Assembly (NCBI GenBank): GCA_023213395.1
Contig: CM041465.1
Span: 166,353,741-166,417,740 of the forward strand
Origin: Cycas panzhihuaensis
Taxonomy: Eukaryota; Cycadophyta
DNA length: 64,000 nucleotides
Direction of reading: 5' to 3'
Shown here: positions 46,199-56,392 of the stretch, one piece after another
Position numbering within the stretch: position 1 is the first letter of the stretch
Layout: each line of letters opens with the position of its first letter
Translations under genes and position numbers: made by a program
The notes under the pieces: model-generated
What the model was told of the DNA's origin: nothing
Databases searched by the model: none
What the model saw: the letters and a program-made list of their open reading frames with translations, nothing else

Positions 46199-47480
46199 TG
46201 GTATAATAGACACAGTGAGAAGTAAGGTATGTTGTAGGTCTTATATTCCACAAGTCTAACATTTAACAATATTATGCAGAGGTAGATATATATAGCCTAT
46301 TTGCTAGTTATCCATAGTGTATTATATCTCCTAAATTAGAGTTTAAAGTAGAAACTCTAATCTTAAGTTTGAGAAAAAAAGTTTATCATTTGTAGTTTAT
46401 TTTTTGGAGTATAAATAGAATAATTTCAAAAAATTAATCATAAATTTAAGTTGAACAAGCTTGTTATATAAATCTTAAGTGGTTATACTATAGGTTTTAG
46501 AGTTAAATTATGAAAATTATAAGGAATTTAGTTTCAATCTATTATTTGTCACTATCTTTGGGGTCTAAAATCTACTATTACAACTTCAAATATCTATAAC
46601 ATTAGATATAAGTATCTGATTAACCTTAAATTTTTAAAATTTTATATATATCAATGTCTACTTTCTATTGAAAGTAGTTTTAGATCCATCAAATATTGGA
46701 GCGAAAGATTATTGGCATTTTAGTAATAGGCACTATTATAGTCTTTAAAAAACTAATTATGGCCCATATTAAAAAGGTCATGATTATTACTATTGTATAC
46801 AAATAAACTAAATTTTCTTTTCAATTGATGTGGCTTAAATAATAAATTACTTAGTAATTTTTTTTTTAATTATTTAGAGTTCTAGTTCAAAAGTTATTTC
46901 TATTTTAATGAAGGATATTAAACCTTAGCTCACCAATTTTATTATTTAGAAAGGTACCCATAAATTTTCTTTAATACATTGAGTTCGAGGAATGTATTTT
47001 TCAAATATTCTAAACCATTAGAATCCTGACTTAGATCCCATCATTTTAGTATATTATTTGATATATTTTGGAGCTATTTTTATAGAGAAATTTTAGTCCA
47101 AAGTTGAGTTGAGTCTCTATATTAGATCCCTATATGGTAATTGGATAGAAATTTTCCTTTCACCCTTTACATCATCTTTCTACTTATTTATTAATCTTAG
47201 AATAACTAAATTTTGAACCCTAGAAAGGTATTATAAAGTATATTTTAAAGGAATTTATTGTAATTTTCATATTAAGTCTTATAAGGGACTAAGAGGTAAG
47301 AAGAAATCCTAAAATTTAAGACTGGGTAGCTATCATCTTGTCAATATATTTTTGTGACTATGTGGCCTATCTTGTATGCATTTGAGGTGAATTTTTTCAT
47401 TCTTGATTGTTTATTTAATTAATAGAATTGCTTTATATTAAGTACTAGTTATCAGCCTATAATTTAATTTTAAAAACTAT
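46199..47480 (+). other. Leader region of element G
   Basis: AT-rich sequence without coding content. The segment at about 46,985-47,105 (ATATTTTGGAGCTATTTTTA and its surroundings) resembles part of H's internal region near 53,975-54,010. The two elements may thus share a leader. Confidence 0.5.
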
Positions 47481-48357
47481 TTAGATTATTCTACAAGAAT
47501 ACAAATTTTGTTAACTGGTATACTTTTTTGGGACATAGTGTCAAATGGTTTTATTCTTTCAACTTTAGAACTTAAAATTAAAAAAGCTCTTGCACTTGAA
47601 TTTATTTTTATAAATCTAGAGAAAGAAATATACCCCCATCTTCCAAATGGAATAACTATTAAGCAAGCTTGGGATACTTTAAAAATAACTTATGAAGGTA
47701 TAACAAGTTCAATATTACAAATGACTAGAAAGATCTTTAAGAACCTTAGAATAAATTCTTTTAAGTCATTCAATGATTTGTCTATAGAATTCAAGACCTA
47801 ATGAATCAATGCAAGCTCTAGGGAAATAAGTCTTAAAACAAAGAGTCATAGAGAAAATTCTAAGATGTGCAACTAAAACTAAGAAGTTTAAGAATATTGT
47901 GACAACCATAGAAGTCATTAAAGACTTTTTTATACTTACAGTTAATCAATTATTTGCTATGATACTCATGGTAAAGGAAAGAAAGCAAAGTTTTAATGAT
48001 AATTAAGAGCAAACATTTACCTTAATGACAGGCTCAACAAAGAGATTTAGGAGATTAAATCCTTAAATAAATATGCATTCTCAAAATTTTCAAGCTTCAA
48101 GTTCTAGAAATACTAAAAATTTAGGAAGATCTCATGGAAGAAGCCCCATGAGAGAAAGAGAAAATAATAGAGATCCTACACCTCAAGGAAGAGGTAAAGG
48201 AAGAGATTTTATATCGACCTACTATAATTATAAAATTTATAGATATTATTCAAATGAGTGTGATGGTAAAAGAAATAATTTAGTGAATACAACTATTGAG
48301 AGGATTATAGAGAGCCTAAGGAATGAAAATATATTCTATATTAGTTTGAATACTTAA
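47481..48357 (+). pseudogene. copia Gag (element G)
   Basis: The frame at 47,508-47,801 shows the copia Gag core: FWDIVSNGFILSTLELKIKK, LEKEIYPHLPNGITIKQAWD and TLKITYEGITSSILQM. After frameshifts, 48,073-48,357 carries an R/N/G-rich tail and a degenerate knuckle, YYNYKIYRYYSNEC. Both of its first two Cys are Tyr (TGT to TAT changes) and the His is also Tyr. Confidence 0.85.
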
Positions 48358-48836
48358 ACAAAGAATGGTGTATGGTACATAGATTCTTGATGCTCTACTC
48401 ATATGTTTTATAATGTTGACTTATCTTTTAGGATTGATGGAGATAACAAGAAGAGGATACTAACCTTTAGAGATAATAATACTTAAGGTGTCTAAGGATA
48501 AGGAGTGATGACGCTTCAAATAGATTCAGGTGAGAATAAAAATATTTATAATATGTTATTTATTCCTAGTTTGAAGAAGAATTTATTATCTATTGGTCAA
48601 ATGATGGAATAAAAATATAGAGTAGTCTTTGATAATGGTGAATGTGAGATCAGAGATAAGGTAAGAAATTACATATTAGTTACCAAAGGTGAAATAATAG
48701 AAGATAGATTATTCAAGTTAGTCCTTTGTCCTCAAATTCAGTTACTTAGTACTTCAATTATTGATGAGAGTGTGTTATGGAATCATAATATGGTCACTTA
48801 AACTATGGTGGTATTGTCAATCTAAGAAAGAAGAAT
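48358..48836 (+). pseudogene. copia protease and start of GAG-pre-integrase (element G)
   Basis: NGVWYIDS, a stop, then CSTHM matches the copia W.lDSGa..H motif with the active-site Gly codon lost to a stop. IYNMLFIPSLKKNLLSIGQM follows. HLNYGGIVNLRKKN near 48,795-48,836 is the GAG-pre-integrase motif; it is cut exactly at 48,836 by the solo LTR J and resumes at 49,438. Confidence 0.87.
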
Positions 48837-49437
48837 TGTTAGGTATTGTGACAACAATTATAGGCCTAAAATAATGGTATGTTTTCAGCGTGGTTTCCCT
48901 TCCTAATCTTTCTCGGGGGTTCCATAGAGGGCAGAGACCCCCTTAGGGGGTTCGGGGGTGATAGCCCCCGACCCAAAAAATTAACCATGTAAACCTTATC
49001 AAAGTGTAAAGAGAATCAGGGTCATTCAATACAAATACCCTAGATTCTACAGTTGAGATTTAGGTCTTGGATGTCCTCTCATGTAGCCCGTTTTAGGGCT
49101 TTTCTTATTATGTTGTAATATTATGCAATGTACTATGAAGAAGGCAGTGGCTGATTATTGTTCCAGAGAGCACTCTGTATCTGTGATGTACTATTTCTCC
49201 ATTCTACAGTAATAAAGATTGATACCTTTCCTATGTGGATGTTTCCCTAGCACACTGCTAGGATTTTACCACGTTATATCGGGTGCACATGTGATGTTTG
49301 GCTTTCATTGTCTTGTTACTATATAATCTCTGATTTTAGAACTTACATGTAATTGTATGTTTCCATTTTTGTAACTAGTTGTAAGAAAGTAATAGATCTT
49401 GGTGGTTGTTAGAGGGTTGGACCTTCTATTCTCAACA
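48837..49437 (+). mobile_element. Element J: 601-bp solo LTR inside G
   Basis: The stretch begins TGTTAGGTATTGTGACAAC and ends CTATTCTCAACA (TG...CA ends, with TGTTAG and a CAACA end as short inverted termini). It is flanked by AGAAT (48,832-48,836) and ACAAT (49,438-49,442), a 5-bp duplication with one mismatch. G's reading frame continues across it. It holds a G-rich block at 48,915-48,970 and AATAAAG near 49,210. No internal region accompanies it, so it arose by LTR-LTR recombination. Confidence 0.88.
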
Positions 49438-49442
49438 ACAAT

Positions 49443-49592
49443 ATGGTAAGAGGACTTCCTTTCATCAAAGGAAATAAAGATTTATATTAAGGTTATATTT
49501 ATGGGAAGAAACATACATATTCATTTCTAGATTTTGAGCACTAATCTAGGTATCCTTTCAAATTAATATATACTAACTTATGTGGACTAATG
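49443..49592 (+). pseudogene. GAG-pre-integrase and integrase start (element G)
   Basis: MVRGLPFIKGNKDLY continues the domain after J. KLIYTNLCGLMKMPSIG runs into the LINE target site at 49,593-49,610. A stop follows LY. The integrase resumes at 56,391. Confidence 0.87.
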
Positions 49593-49610
49593 AAGATGCC
49601 ATCCATTGGT
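49593..49610 (+). repeat. Target-site duplication of the LINE, left copy
   Basis: AAGATGCCATCCATTGGT here and at 56,391-56,408 are identical (18 bp; the leading A residues are ambiguous with the poly(A) tail). Length and poly(A) are typical of target-primed LINE insertion. Confidence 0.95.
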
Positions 49611-51720
49611 CGATAAAGACAGAAGGAAGGACTTCCTAAGAAACATCCCCAGTCTGGTGAATGAAGCACAAAATGCTCAGCTAACAGCCCCTTTTACTCA
49701 GGAGGAAGTTAGGATGGCTCTCTTTAGTATGAAGAGAGACAAAGCTCCGGGCCCTGATGGATTCCCCCTGGTGTTTTTTCAGGAGTTCTGGGACATTATT
49801 AAGGAGGACCTTATGGAAGCTCTGCCAGAGTTTTGCTTAAACAACAAGATTCTGCAGGAATGGCAGACCACATTCCTCATTCTCATCCCTAAAAAAGAAG
49901 GGGCGAAAAGAATGGAAGAGTTCTGCCCCATTAGTCTTTGCAATGTTAAATACAAGATTATAACCAAGGTGTTGGTCAATAAACTAAAGAAAATTATGCC
50001 AAATATTATCTCCCAAAACTAAGATGGTTTTCTCCAGGGCAGACAGATCTATGATGGTTTCATAGTAGTTCACGAAACAATTCATTCAGTTACGAAAAGG
50101 AAGGAGCCCGCGATGCTCATCAAGATTGATCTCACTAAGGCCTTTGATAGGGTCTCTTGGGAGTGCCTTCTTGAGTGTTTAAAGGCATTTGGCTTTGGGG
50201 AACCTTGGTGGTCTTGGATTAAGCTTTGTATAGGCAATCCACAATTCTTAGTTATTATCAATGGCTCATCTTCTAGGTTTTAGGGGGCTAAGACAAGGTG
50301 ATCCCCTCTCTCCCTTCCTATATATTACATTGGCTAAATTGTTGGGTAGAACTCTAGAGTCAACTAGAAGGCAAGGGATCATAAAGGACATAAAACTGAC
50401 ATCAGGGATGGATAATGTAGCCCACCACCAATTCATGGATGATAACATCTTCTTAGGGAAGGCTTCCATAAGAGAGGTAACTAAATTCAAGGAGATTTTA
50501 GGGCAATTCGAGAGGGCTACGAACCAGAAGATAAGTTTGAACAAGAGTAATGTCTACTTCATAAATACCCTAGGTCGTACCCAAGTCAGGATCAGCAAGA
50601 TTTTAGGGATGGGTATTAAGAAGCTCCCCATAACTTACCTAGGTTTGCCTCTCTTCGTCGGAAAGATGACCAAGGAAATGTGGAACCCCCTCATTGACAG
50701 AATGCAAAGGAAGTTGGTTGGCTGGAAGGGTGCCCTCTTAAGTCTCACAGGAAAGCTCCAGCTAGTGGCCTCTACGCTCTAGAGCATCCCAGTCTTCTGG
50801 ATGTCCATCTTTAGGCTACTATCAGAATTTTAGATATTATAGAAACTATCCAGAAGAGATTCCTCTTGTCAAGGGTAGAGAATAAAGATATGATATATCC
50901 GGTGAGCTAGAACAAAGTTTGTACTCCAAAAAGGGCTGGTGGTCTCAATCTCAGAAGGATTTCACCCTTCAATGTGGCTCTAGGGGCTAAGATGGGATGG
51001 CATTTAATCAAAGGTGGAGAGAGACTGTGGGAGAAGATTCTATCATGGAAATATATTCAAGGTGGCTCTCTCATAGAAAATATTGCCTCACTAGTTGGTT
51101 CAATCGTCCGGAGAAGTATTTTAAAAGCTTGGAATGCTATTAGAGAAGGCTTGAAATGGAGATTGGGAGATGGTAGCTCCATTAGGTTCTGGGAGGATGC
51201 ATGGTGCTATGATAAGGCTCTAAATAAATACCCTGACCTAGTGCCTATCAAGGGCCCTTGTGTCAGGCATTATGGAATACACGTAAAAGACTACTAGATC
51301 GGGAGTGGTAGAAACAGAAAGTGGAGAAATTTTGAGGAAATCCAAGACAAGTGTTATTTGTAGGAGGGACTTCACAAGATCAAAAGGATTTTAGGGAAGA
51401 ATTATATCCCTAGGATGCCTTCGTCGAATTTAGTTGTATAACCCTTGAGCTCATCTGGGGTTTACACCGCTAAACAGAGGTACCACTACCTATGTTTAAT
51501 GAGAGGTGACCAGAGGAATCCAATATTAGAAGGTGTCTAGAAGCTCCCTCTTATCCCCAAGATAGTAGTCTTTTGGTGGATCTATTTGAGGAACAAAATG
51601 CTCACCATAAATAACCTCAAAAAGAGAGGGTTTCACCTGCCCAATAGGTGTATACTATGTTGCAAAGAGGAGGAATCTATGGATCATATCTTCCTTGGGT
51701 GTTCATTCTCAAGGGAGGTA
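49611..51720 (+). pseudogene. LINE ORF2: reverse transcriptase and zf-RVT region
   Basis: Motifs in order: MKRDKAPGPDGFPLVFFQEF, FCPISLCNVKYKIITKVLVN, IKIDLTKAFDRVSW (first Asp), GLRQGDPLSPFLY at 50,285, and HHQFMDDNIFLG at about 50,430 (F-M-D-D, both Asp kept). Then come QKISLNKSNVYF, YLGLPLFVGK and GWKGALLSLTGKLQL. The zf-RVT region is at 51,540-51,720 (PKIVVFWWIYLRNKML, CILCCKEEESMDHIFLGCSF). Frameshifts near 50,270 and stops after 50,780 disrupt it. The frame reads into TGGAG, where H was inserted. Confidence 0.93.
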
Positions 51721-51725
51721 TGGAG
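51721..51725 (+). repeat. Target-site duplication of H, left copy
   Basis: TGGAG here and at 55,403-55,407 flank H. Removing H and one copy leaves the LINE frame open across the site. Confidence 0.95.
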
Positions 51726-52005
51726 TGTTGGGTGTAATACTCAATTCCATTAGCCCTATGTAAACTCTCTCTATCTTTTGTATATTGTATTAGAGTTGTG
51801 GGCCACCTTGATATGTGTGCCACCTCTAAGTAGTCCAATGGGGTTCTTTCTCTAATGGTGAGGTTATACTATAAGTATGTACTCTTATTTGTTCATAATT
51901 GAGTTTTGGCCAATTCTCCAACATGGTGTCTATTATGTGCATACTTCTTCTTTTTGTTGCTCACCATTAAGGTTTGATATGCTTGTTACATTACTAATCC
52001 TAACA
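51726..52005 (+). repeat. 5' LTR of element H (280 bp)
   Basis: It begins TGTTGGGTGTAATACTCAAT and ends CTAATCCTAACA. Its partner, 55,123-55,402, is preceded by the polypurine tract CAGGGGGGAA (55,113-55,122). Confidence 0.96.
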
Positions 52006-52019
52006 TGGTATCAGAGCCC
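52006..52019 (+). other. Primer-binding site of element H
   Basis: TGGTATCAGAGCCC directly follows the LTR and matches the 3' end complement of plant initiator tRNA-Met. Confidence 0.92.
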
Positions 52020-52500
52020 AAGGTTCAACCCTTGGAGGCATTTCTTGCAAATCCTAGTACATGTCATTCATGTTTTTGAGCTTTCAAGCCTTGTAAATTT
52101 TTTGATGTGCCTGTTTCATGACTTTATCAAGTTGAAGATCATTTCAAGTTATATCTGATGCATATTTTGTTCTGGGACTGATATTAAGTTTTGAAGGGTT
52201 ATTTTGGTGTTAATGAGAGGTTATTTTCAAGCCCATTTTGAAATTTTATAGTTGTTTAAAGCATGTTGATGCTGCTCAAATGGACATCTTCTCCACTTAT
52301 GGCACCACAATAATATTACATGTAGGTGAAAGTCCACCAAATTCTTTATGCAGATTCAATTCCTGTTTAATTGCTTCCTTCACATGTCAGTGGACAGAGT
52401 ACTGCAGGAACTATTAACAGCAGTTGAGAGAGTGTTTCTCGCTATCTAGAAGCTAGAAGAGACTCCATTTTTAAAAGATTTACAGATTTACAGGACTATT
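52020..52500 (+). other. H leader, no recognised content
   Basis: About 480 bp between the primer site and the first captured fragment. I see no protein similarity or structure that I can name. Confidence 0.5.
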
Positions 52501-52504
52501 ATTG

Positions 52505-52900
52505 ATGGTTGTTATGGGCTTGTTTTTCCTAGCAGTGATGAAGTTTACTAGTACAGAGCTCCATCCTGGCCAATCTGAATTAGCCATTTCAAGGTTTAGC
52601 AGTTGTATTATGCTTGTGGCATATGCATTCTATCTTGTTTTCTAGTTGAAGAGTCACAAAGATCTCTATGACTGCACTGGCAAGATTGAGATATACGATC
52701 AAGGAGGTTTAGATGAACAGGATTCCACAGAGCTAACCTTTTGGGAAGTAATTTTGTGGCTTACGATCTTGATTGGATTTGTTTCTTTTCTTTCTGGTTA
52801 TCTTGTTAATGCAATATAGGGGGCATTTAAGAATTAGAATATGCCAGTTGCTTTTATAAGTATTATTTTACTCCCAATAGTTGGGAATGTTACAGATCGA
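52505..52900 (+). pseudogene. Captured fragment of a vacuolar cation/proton exchanger (CAX) gene
   Basis: One plus-strand frame with three stops reads MGLFFLAVMKFTSTELHPGQ, SELAISRFSSCIMLVAYAF, a hydrophilic loop, ELTFWEVILWLTILIGFVSF, LSGYLVNAI and NMPVAFISIILLPIVGNV. These match plant CAX Ca2+/H+ antiporters closely around the middle of the protein. It covers the last transmembrane helices of the first half, the acidic loop and the start of the second conserved repeat, breaking off inside its GNA.E motif. About 130 codons run without an intron-like interruption, so an RNA intermediate is likely. CAX proteins export Ca2+ or other cations into the vacuole; this piece cannot function. Confidence 0.85.
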
Positions 52901-53094
52901 CACTTCCCGATGCTGTAGGCTCGCAAGCCCGTTGCCTTAGCCCCCAGAAACTCTTCAGATGTTGGATTTGTGATAAAAACTAGAGTTTTTCATGTGAGTT
53001 TGATACAGATTTGGCATCTGACAGACGAAGAATTGATATTTGCCCCAAACTGTGAGTCAGGACCGTGTATTGAATCAAATCGTCAGTTGGGTCC

Positions 53095-53324
53095 ATGCGG
53101 ATTTCGTCGAAGAGTGAGTCCATTCGAATAAGGGAAGTATGGGCTAACAATCTGGAGGAGGAATTTGAGCTTATTCGTGACATTGTTGACCAATACCCAT
53201 ACGTTGCCATGGATCCCGAGTTTCCTGGTATTGTCCTGAGGCTGGTGGGTAGCTTCAAGAGTAGTTCGAAGTACCATTACCAGACCCTCAAAGCTAACAT
53301 TGATATGCTTAATCTCATTCAGCT
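53095..53324 (+). pseudogene. Captured N-terminal fragment of a CAF1/POP2 deadenylase gene
   Basis: An open frame from ATG at 53,095 reads [19 protein letters not shown], then [20 protein letters not shown] and [18 protein letters not shown]. This is the start of plant CCR4-associated factor 1, the catalytic deadenylase of the CCR4-NOT complex that shortens mRNA poly(A) tails. The first D-x-E catalytic pair of the DEDD nuclease (M-D-P-E-F-P-G; family M-D-T-E-F-P-G) is kept. The frame is intact for about 77 family-like codons, then leaves similarity after LIQL and stops at 53,416. The full protein is about 270-280 residues, so about a quarter is present. Confidence 0.9.
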
Positions 53325-54230
53325 CGTGCTTATGCATCCTTTGATGCTGCTATTTTATTGCAGAAGAAGGGATGCTAAGTGCATGACAGAGATGAATGGT
53401 AATTATCGCCATAACTAGGACTCTCACAGAATGCCTTCTGAACCCCTTAATACATCTATGGCAACGCAGATTAGCTCCATTCATGGCGGTGACCTGCTTC
53501 ATCAATGGCAGTGCCCCTTGCAACATTGCTAAACCTGTAATCCTACCATGGTGGCGTCCCTTCTTCATCCTCGCGACCTACGCAACAATGGCAGTGACAT
53601 TTTTTGTAGGACAATGAACAAATCCTACTTAGGGTTAATTATGTTTTATTCGATTTTTACTTTTGGGCAAACGTGATTTTATTATAAAAGGGTTTATATT
53701 TTTTTTTAATTTGAAAAATAGATTTAATTATATTGGATATTAATTTTGGGTCCACTCAGCCCCCTTGGATGTTAACACCTAGTCATATGGAGACTTAATA
53801 TGACCCATTGCCAGCTAATAAAGGGGGCTAGTCCCTATTTCATCCTTTTTCAGTATTACTAAAGAGTACCTATCACTTTTCTGACTATATCTTGAGATTA
53901 GGAGGTCTGATTTCAGTCTCATCTATTGAGTTGGATCCGTAATAGAGAGAGCTTTCATTTGACAGGTAATTTGGCACATTTTGGAGCTGTTTTCATGGAG
54001 ATTTTTAAGTTCAAAGTCACAAGTTCCTATTTGTCTTCATTTTTTCTCAGTTTCTTCAGGCACATATTACATTTTCAAGGCTTCTTGATGTAATGTACCC
54101 CGAATGGGGGGGATGACATGTACTATGGACTTCTTTTTAGCTCTTGAAGAACCCATTGTGATTATATTGTACTTCATCTATGAGAGAGAGTCGCATATGC
54201 TACACAAGTCACATATTATTTTTCAGTCAT
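53325..54230 (+). other. H internal region after the CAF1 fragment, origin unknown
   Basis: TTTTATTGCAG near 53,350 looks like a splice acceptor. Overlapping frames at 53,396-53,617 on both strands resemble no family I know. The part at 53,920-54,015 (CATTTTGGAGCTGTTTTCAT) resembles the leader of copia G. It may include further captured sequence. Confidence 0.4.
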
Positions 54231-54424
54231 GTAAAAATTTCTAATGCTGGTTATTTTTGCCCATGGTGGCAAGTTGTTGTGATGAGGCATCATGTAAAAA
54301 TTTCTAATGCTGATTATTTTTGCCCATGGTGGCAAGTTATTAGCCCAATGAGGCATCATGCAAAAATTTCTAATGCTGGTTATTTTTTGCCAATGGTGGT
54401 AAGTTGTTAGCCCAATGAGGCATC
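54231..54424 (+). repeat. Three-unit tandem repeat in H, 63-66 bp period
   Basis: Units start G(T/C)AAAAATTTCTAATGCTG at 54,231, 54,294 and 54,360, and contain TGCCCATGGTGGCAAGTT. Open frames on both strands here come from the repeat and are not genes. Confidence 0.93.
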
Positions 54425-54561
54425 TTTTTAGCCCATGTGGCATGTTTGAGGCCATAGTGCCATTGTATTTCTAGCCATTAAATGCCGAAGAAGTGCTAGT
54501 CCTATTGAGCAAGAGGTAGGACACACTTTTAGAAGCTACTCTTGCTTGCCATGTGTTATTT

Positions 54562-55072
54562 GCCATGTGCCTTATATATATTTTTTCCTGCTTGCACTCC
54601 CATATGAGCAAGGGGTGGGACCTTATACAGCTACTCTTGCCAACTCCTAATTGCTCCACATATATAAAGGGAGTTCCTACCCAACTGGTGGTTGCAGTGG
54701 CTGATAACCCATGCATTTTGGTAGATGGACTCCACTTCATATGGACTTCAGCAGCTTTCTTATTCAGTGCAGTAGTGTTTATGATCCAGTAGACTTTTAG
54801 AGACTCCTGCCATGTGCCATGTGCCATGTGCTTCTTATATATACTTTTTCCTGCTTGCACTCCCATATGAGCAAGGGGTGGGACCTTATACAGCTACTCT
54901 TGCTAGCTCCTGATTGATCCATATATGCAAAGGGAGTTCCTACCCAACTGGTAGTTGCAGTGGCTGATAACCCATGCATTCTGGTAGATGGACTCCACTT
55001 CATATAGCCTTCAGCATCTTTCTCATTCAGTGCAGTAGCGTTTATGATCCAGCAGCATTTTGGAGACTTGAG
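54562..55072 (+). repeat. 263-bp tandem duplication in H
   Basis: CCTGCTTGCACTCCCATATG occurs at 54,587 and 54,850. The copies share TGCAGTGGCTGATAACCCAT and TTCAGTGCAGTAG at the same spacing. A weaker partial copy precedes 54,562. The minus-strand open frames at 54,471-54,866 and 54,797-55,147 are a consequence of the duplication. Confidence 0.92.
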
Positions 55073-55122
55073 CTTATCATTGAAGTGACGACATTTATGT
55101 AATTGACTATTACAGGGGGGAA

Positions 55123-55402
55123 TGTTGGGTGTAATACTCAATTCCATTAGCCCTATGTAAACTCTCTCTATCTTTTGTATATTGTATTAGAGTTGTGGTC
55201 CACCTTGATATGTGTGCCACCTCTAAGTAGTCTAATGGGGTTCTTTCTCTAATGGTGTGGTTGTACTATAAGTATGTACTCTTATTTATTTATAATTGAG
55301 TTTTGGCTAATTCTCCAACATGGTGTCTATTCTATGCATACTTCACCTTTTTGTTGCTCACCATTAGGGTTTGATATGCTTGTTACATTACTAATCCTAA
55401 CA
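55123..55402 (+). repeat. 3' LTR of element H (280 bp)
   Basis: TGTTGGGTG to CTAACA, followed by TGGAG (55,403-55,407). It differs from the 5' LTR at about 4-5% of sites. Confidence 0.96.
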
Positions 55403-55407
55403 TGGAG

Positions 55408-56235
55408 GATGCTGTTGGAAAAATTAGAGGTGTGCTAGGTCTTTTCAAAAACGATTACAGATCTATGGCTTGCCTGGCAAAGCCTATTCAGAAGAAAAAT
55501 TTTAAGCTACATTTGGAAGAACACACTCCCAATAGTAGCATGGAATATATGGAAAGAGAGAAACCGAAGAATTTTCCAAGGTAATCAGATGGACCAGTTT
55601 ACCATCTTCAATAAAATATGTTTAGACATCAAGGAGAATGTCAAAACCACCAAGGAGAAGCATATAACCATGTCTAAGAATAGGATTCTACTTAAGTGGG
55701 GCATGGAACCAGAATATTAGGCTATAAAGGTCAAATGTAGCAATTGGATGCCACTGGAGGGGTCCTGGATTAAAATCAACTTTGATGGTGCTTCAAAGGG
55801 AAACCCTGGAGAAGCAGGGGGAGGGGAAATTTGCAGAGATAATAATGGTTCCCCTATCTAGGCCTTTGTGGACTACTACAAGCACCAAACAAACCACTAT
55901 GCAAAAACACACGCTATGCTTAAAGCTCTTGATTTAGCACTCAAAGGCAGTATTCAATGACTGGTAATCGAGGGAGATTCTGAGGTGGTCATAAATTCAT
56001 TGAAAGGTGTGGCCCTCCCGGACTAGAGATTCCAGTCCATAATCAATCACGCAAAGGAGAGTATTAAGGGATTAGCACAAGTTTGTATAAGACATACTCT
56101 GAGAGAAGGCAACAAAGTTGTTGATTTTCTGGCAAACTAAAGGGTGAGGCATAAGGAAGGCGATGTGTGGAGGAATGACTTTCCTAGGGATCTTATGGTT
56201 CTAGTAGAAAAGGAAATGGTCTAGAGTAGCTAGCC
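55408..56235 (+). pseudogene. LINE ORF2, C-terminal part with RNase H
   Basis: After TGGAG the frame continues through NIWKERNRRIFQGNQ to WIKINFDGASKGNPGEAGGG, the first Asp motif of a plant L1 RNase H. AMLKALDLALKG (Glu region shifted), LVIEGDSEVVINSLKG (Asp) and REGNKVVDFLAN (last Asp) follow. Stops occur at Q and W positions. The reading ends before 56,235. Confidence 0.9.
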
Positions 56236-56380
56236 GAGGGGCTTGTCCTAGTAATGTATTTCTTTCGCCTAAACCGTGGGGATATCACGCTCATCTCTGA
56301 CCTGGAAATCTAAAGCACATTGATGTACTAGGTTATGGGATCCTGTTTCAAACCCACTCATAATTTAATTTTATCTTATC

Positions 56381-56392
56381 AAAAAAAAAAAA
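56381..56392 (+). other. LINE poly(A) tail
   Basis: Twelve A residues, the last ones shared with the target duplication, mark the 3' end of the LINE. Confidence 0.9.

Larger units (their letters stand above)
51726..55402 (+). mobile_element. Element H: non-autonomous LTR retrotransposon with two captured host-gene fragments
   Basis: H is 3,677 bp with 280-bp LTRs (51,726-52,005 and 55,123-55,402), TG...CA ends, a perfect TGGAG duplication, a Met primer site and a G-rich polypurine tract. No gag, protease, RT or integrase is seen in any frame. The internal region holds a CAX-type exchanger fragment, a CAF1 N-terminal fragment, a 3-unit tandem repeat and a 263-bp duplication. The LTRs differ at about 12-13 of 280 sites. 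It would depend on enzymes from another element; a leader segment resembling that of copia G suggests a copia partner. Confidence 0.93.
49611..56390 (+). mobile_element. LINE: L1-type non-LTR retrotransposon, 5'-truncated, split by H
   Basis: Bounded by 18-bp duplications and a 3' poly(A). LINE-derived sequence is 49,611-51,725 and 55,408-56,390, about 3.1 kb in all. Domain order is RT, zf-RVT cysteine/histidine region, then RNase H. The endonuclease and ORF1 are missing, which fits the usual 5' truncation during target-primed insertion. Host sequence on both sides is copia G. Confidence 0.93.

Noticed and set aside
45508-49437. J and G's candidate LTR as the two LTRs of one short element
   Set aside because: They share layout but not close sequence. 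J has its own target duplication within G's gene, and gag-protease of G lies between them.
53095-53418. Functional host CAF1 gene
   Set aside because: Only about the first quarter of the protein is present, it lies between LTRs with target duplications, and family similarity ends at LIQL.
54471-55147. Two similar minus-strand proteins, at 54,471-54,866 and 54,797-55,147
   Set aside because: Their similarity comes from the 263-bp tandem duplication, and they match nothing known.
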